Both the position numbers and the translations under genes were made by a program. Source: Legionella_C dresdenensis (GTDB taxonomy: Bacteria > Pseudomonadota > Gammaproteobacteria > Legionellales > Legionellaceae). From it: a stretch of DNA of 64,000 nucleotides. Under the pieces are notes generated by a model that was not told where the DNA came from, made no database searches, and saw only the letters and a program-made list of their open reading frames with translations. Positions 63,133 through 64,000 of the stretch are shown here, in pieces. Within the stretch, counting starts at the first letter, position 1, and each line of letters begins with the position of its first letter. The DNA lies in the NCBI RefSeq assembly GCF_042649825.1, contig NZ_JBHSAB010000029.1:62001-126000 (forward strand), in the 5' to 3' direction.

Positions 63133-64000
63133 ATGAGAAAATCATTGTTACTGCTGTTAACAGTAGCGTCAACCTGTTTTTCTCAACCGGCGCCTGAGAA
63201 TAATCAATCCAGTGATTTAATTTCCCTGGCACATCAGGTATTCGACAAATTCATTAACTATACCTTTGATGAATACCTCTATGTCAAACCGCCCCAGGAG
63301 CCATTCAGCGATATCAGCGCCATGCTGCATGAGCAAGGCGGCAATTTAAGTGATGCCGTAATTAATAAAGTCATCACCACCTTAAAATGCACTAACCAAT
63401 ATAATGTCAATCACAACAATATTTTAACGGTCATTGATTACTCATTACCATCACGGGAAAAGCGGTTATGGATCTTTGATCTCAAACAGAAAAAGCTGTT
63501 GTTTCATACCTATGTTTCGCATGGCATTAAATCTGGTGCATTATTATCCAGCTTTTTCTCGAATAAATATGATAGTAAGGCCAGCAGCATTGGCGTGTAC
63601 AAAACCGAACAGACTTACTATGGCCGTGACGGTTTGTCGCTCCGTCTGAGCGGCCTGGAACGAGGATTTAATGACAATGCCATGAATCGCTATATCGTAA
63701 TGCACGGCGGCTGGTATGTGGATGAAGGCTTTATCAAGCGCTATGGCAGGGCTGGCCGCAGCTGGGGTTGTCCGGCGGTTCCGGAATACCTGACTAAAGA
63801 TATTATTAATACGATTAAGGATCATTCACTTTTTGTGGTTTATTATCCGAGCGATAACTGGTTTGCCAAATCAAGATTTCTTAACTGCAATAAACTTGCC
63901 GACAACCAGAACAATAACGGCCTGTTATCGGATCCATCAACGGTAGCGATTGAAGAACATCGGGATTACATTGTCTTTACCGATATGAATAAAAACAGCC
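63133..64000 (+). CDS. YkuD_2-type L,D-transpeptidase-like protein (runs off window)
   Basis: An ATG with AGGGA upstream opens a frame of at least 289 codons that continues beyond the window. A signal peptide (about 1-19) is followed by the YkuD_2 catalytic domain: LWIFDLKQKKLLFHTYVSHG, YIVMHGGWY, and the active-site Cys213 in RSWGCPAV. Such proteins cross-link murein or act on it in the periplasm. C-terminus not visible. Confidence 0.85.
   Translation, partial: MRKSLLLLLTVASTCFSQPAPENNQSSDLISLAHQVFDKFINYTFDEYLYVKPPQEPFSDISAMLHEQGGNLSDAVINKVITTLKCTNQYNVNHNNILTVIDYSLPSREKRLWIFDLKQKKLLFHTYVSHGIKSGALLSSFFSNKYDSKASSIGVYKTEQTYYGRDGLSLRLSGLERGFNDNAMNRYIVMHGGWYVDEGFIKRYGRAGRSWGCPAVPEYLTKDIINTIKDHSLFVVYYPSDNWFAKSRFLNCNKLADNQNNNGLLSDPSTVAIEEHRDYIVFTDMNKNS

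Overview
The window looks like chromosomal DNA from a gammaproteobacterium of the Legionellales, most likely a Legionella-type intracellular bacterium. The pointers are eukaryote-like Rab/Ras-type GTPase genes behind PmrA-box promoters, a GDSL lysophospholipase and a T2 ribonuclease that resemble secreted Legionella enzymes, a Pht-like MFS transporter, and a conserved mnmG-rsmG-parA-parB block beside an aa3-type oxidase operon. The genus is inferred from gene content; no rRNA or tRNA gene was found to confirm it.

Region 1 (1-4,756) is the accessory hot spot: five tandem small-GTPase genes (the first cut by the window edge). Each has a Ras-like G domain, then a linker, then a shared C-terminal domain of about 85 residues ending in an F-x-TPHS motif. 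The four complete genes share a 33-bp promoter layout (TTAA half-site, 5 bp, TTAA half-site, 10 bp, -10 box), which fits PmrA control and therefore a Dot/Icm effector role. Most have lost the consensus switch II motif, and the linker grows by 17-residue repeats from one copy to four.

Region 2 (4,757-6,678) is repeat-rich. A palindromic CCCTCTCC element forms a six-unit tandem array, and further copies encode the identical C-terminal tails of a DUF559 nuclease-like protein and a DUF2167 membrane protein.

Region 3 (6,748-19,793, minus strand) holds tex, yciA and a 545-residue unknown in one overlapping operon; a 1388-residue effector-like protein with three internal repeats and a degenerate poly(A)/CCA polymerase-like C-terminus; then tpm, glmS, a secreted GDSL lysophospholipase and smpB.

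Region 4 (20,019-30,896) is mixed: bcp, PIN-PhoH ATPase, GMP reductase, acetyltransferase, Pht-like MFS transporter, carboxylesterase, DUF2807 lipoprotein, RNase T2, HI0933-type flavoprotein, cold-shock protein, an IS110 remnant and a GlcG/HbpS-like protein.

Region 5 (30,940-37,742) is a complete Bat/MoxR operon. Region 6 (37,817-49,892) has a dihydrouridine synthase, yacG, mnmG-rsmG-parA-parB and the convergent cytochrome oxidase cluster with a four-haem cytochrome. Region 7 (50,110-64,000) carries an amino-acid exporter, an EAL-like/HDOD protein, a small HTH protein, an Rmd1-family membrane protein, a purine permease, an unknown protein, msrA, a double GNAT, a FabF-like synthase, lpxD, polA and a truncated L,D-transpeptidase.

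A second repeat family with GTAGGTTGGGTCG ends is scattered through the window, and repeatedly supplies the stop codons of adjacent, often convergent, genes. I saw no CRISPR array, rRNA, tRNA or intact transposase gene.
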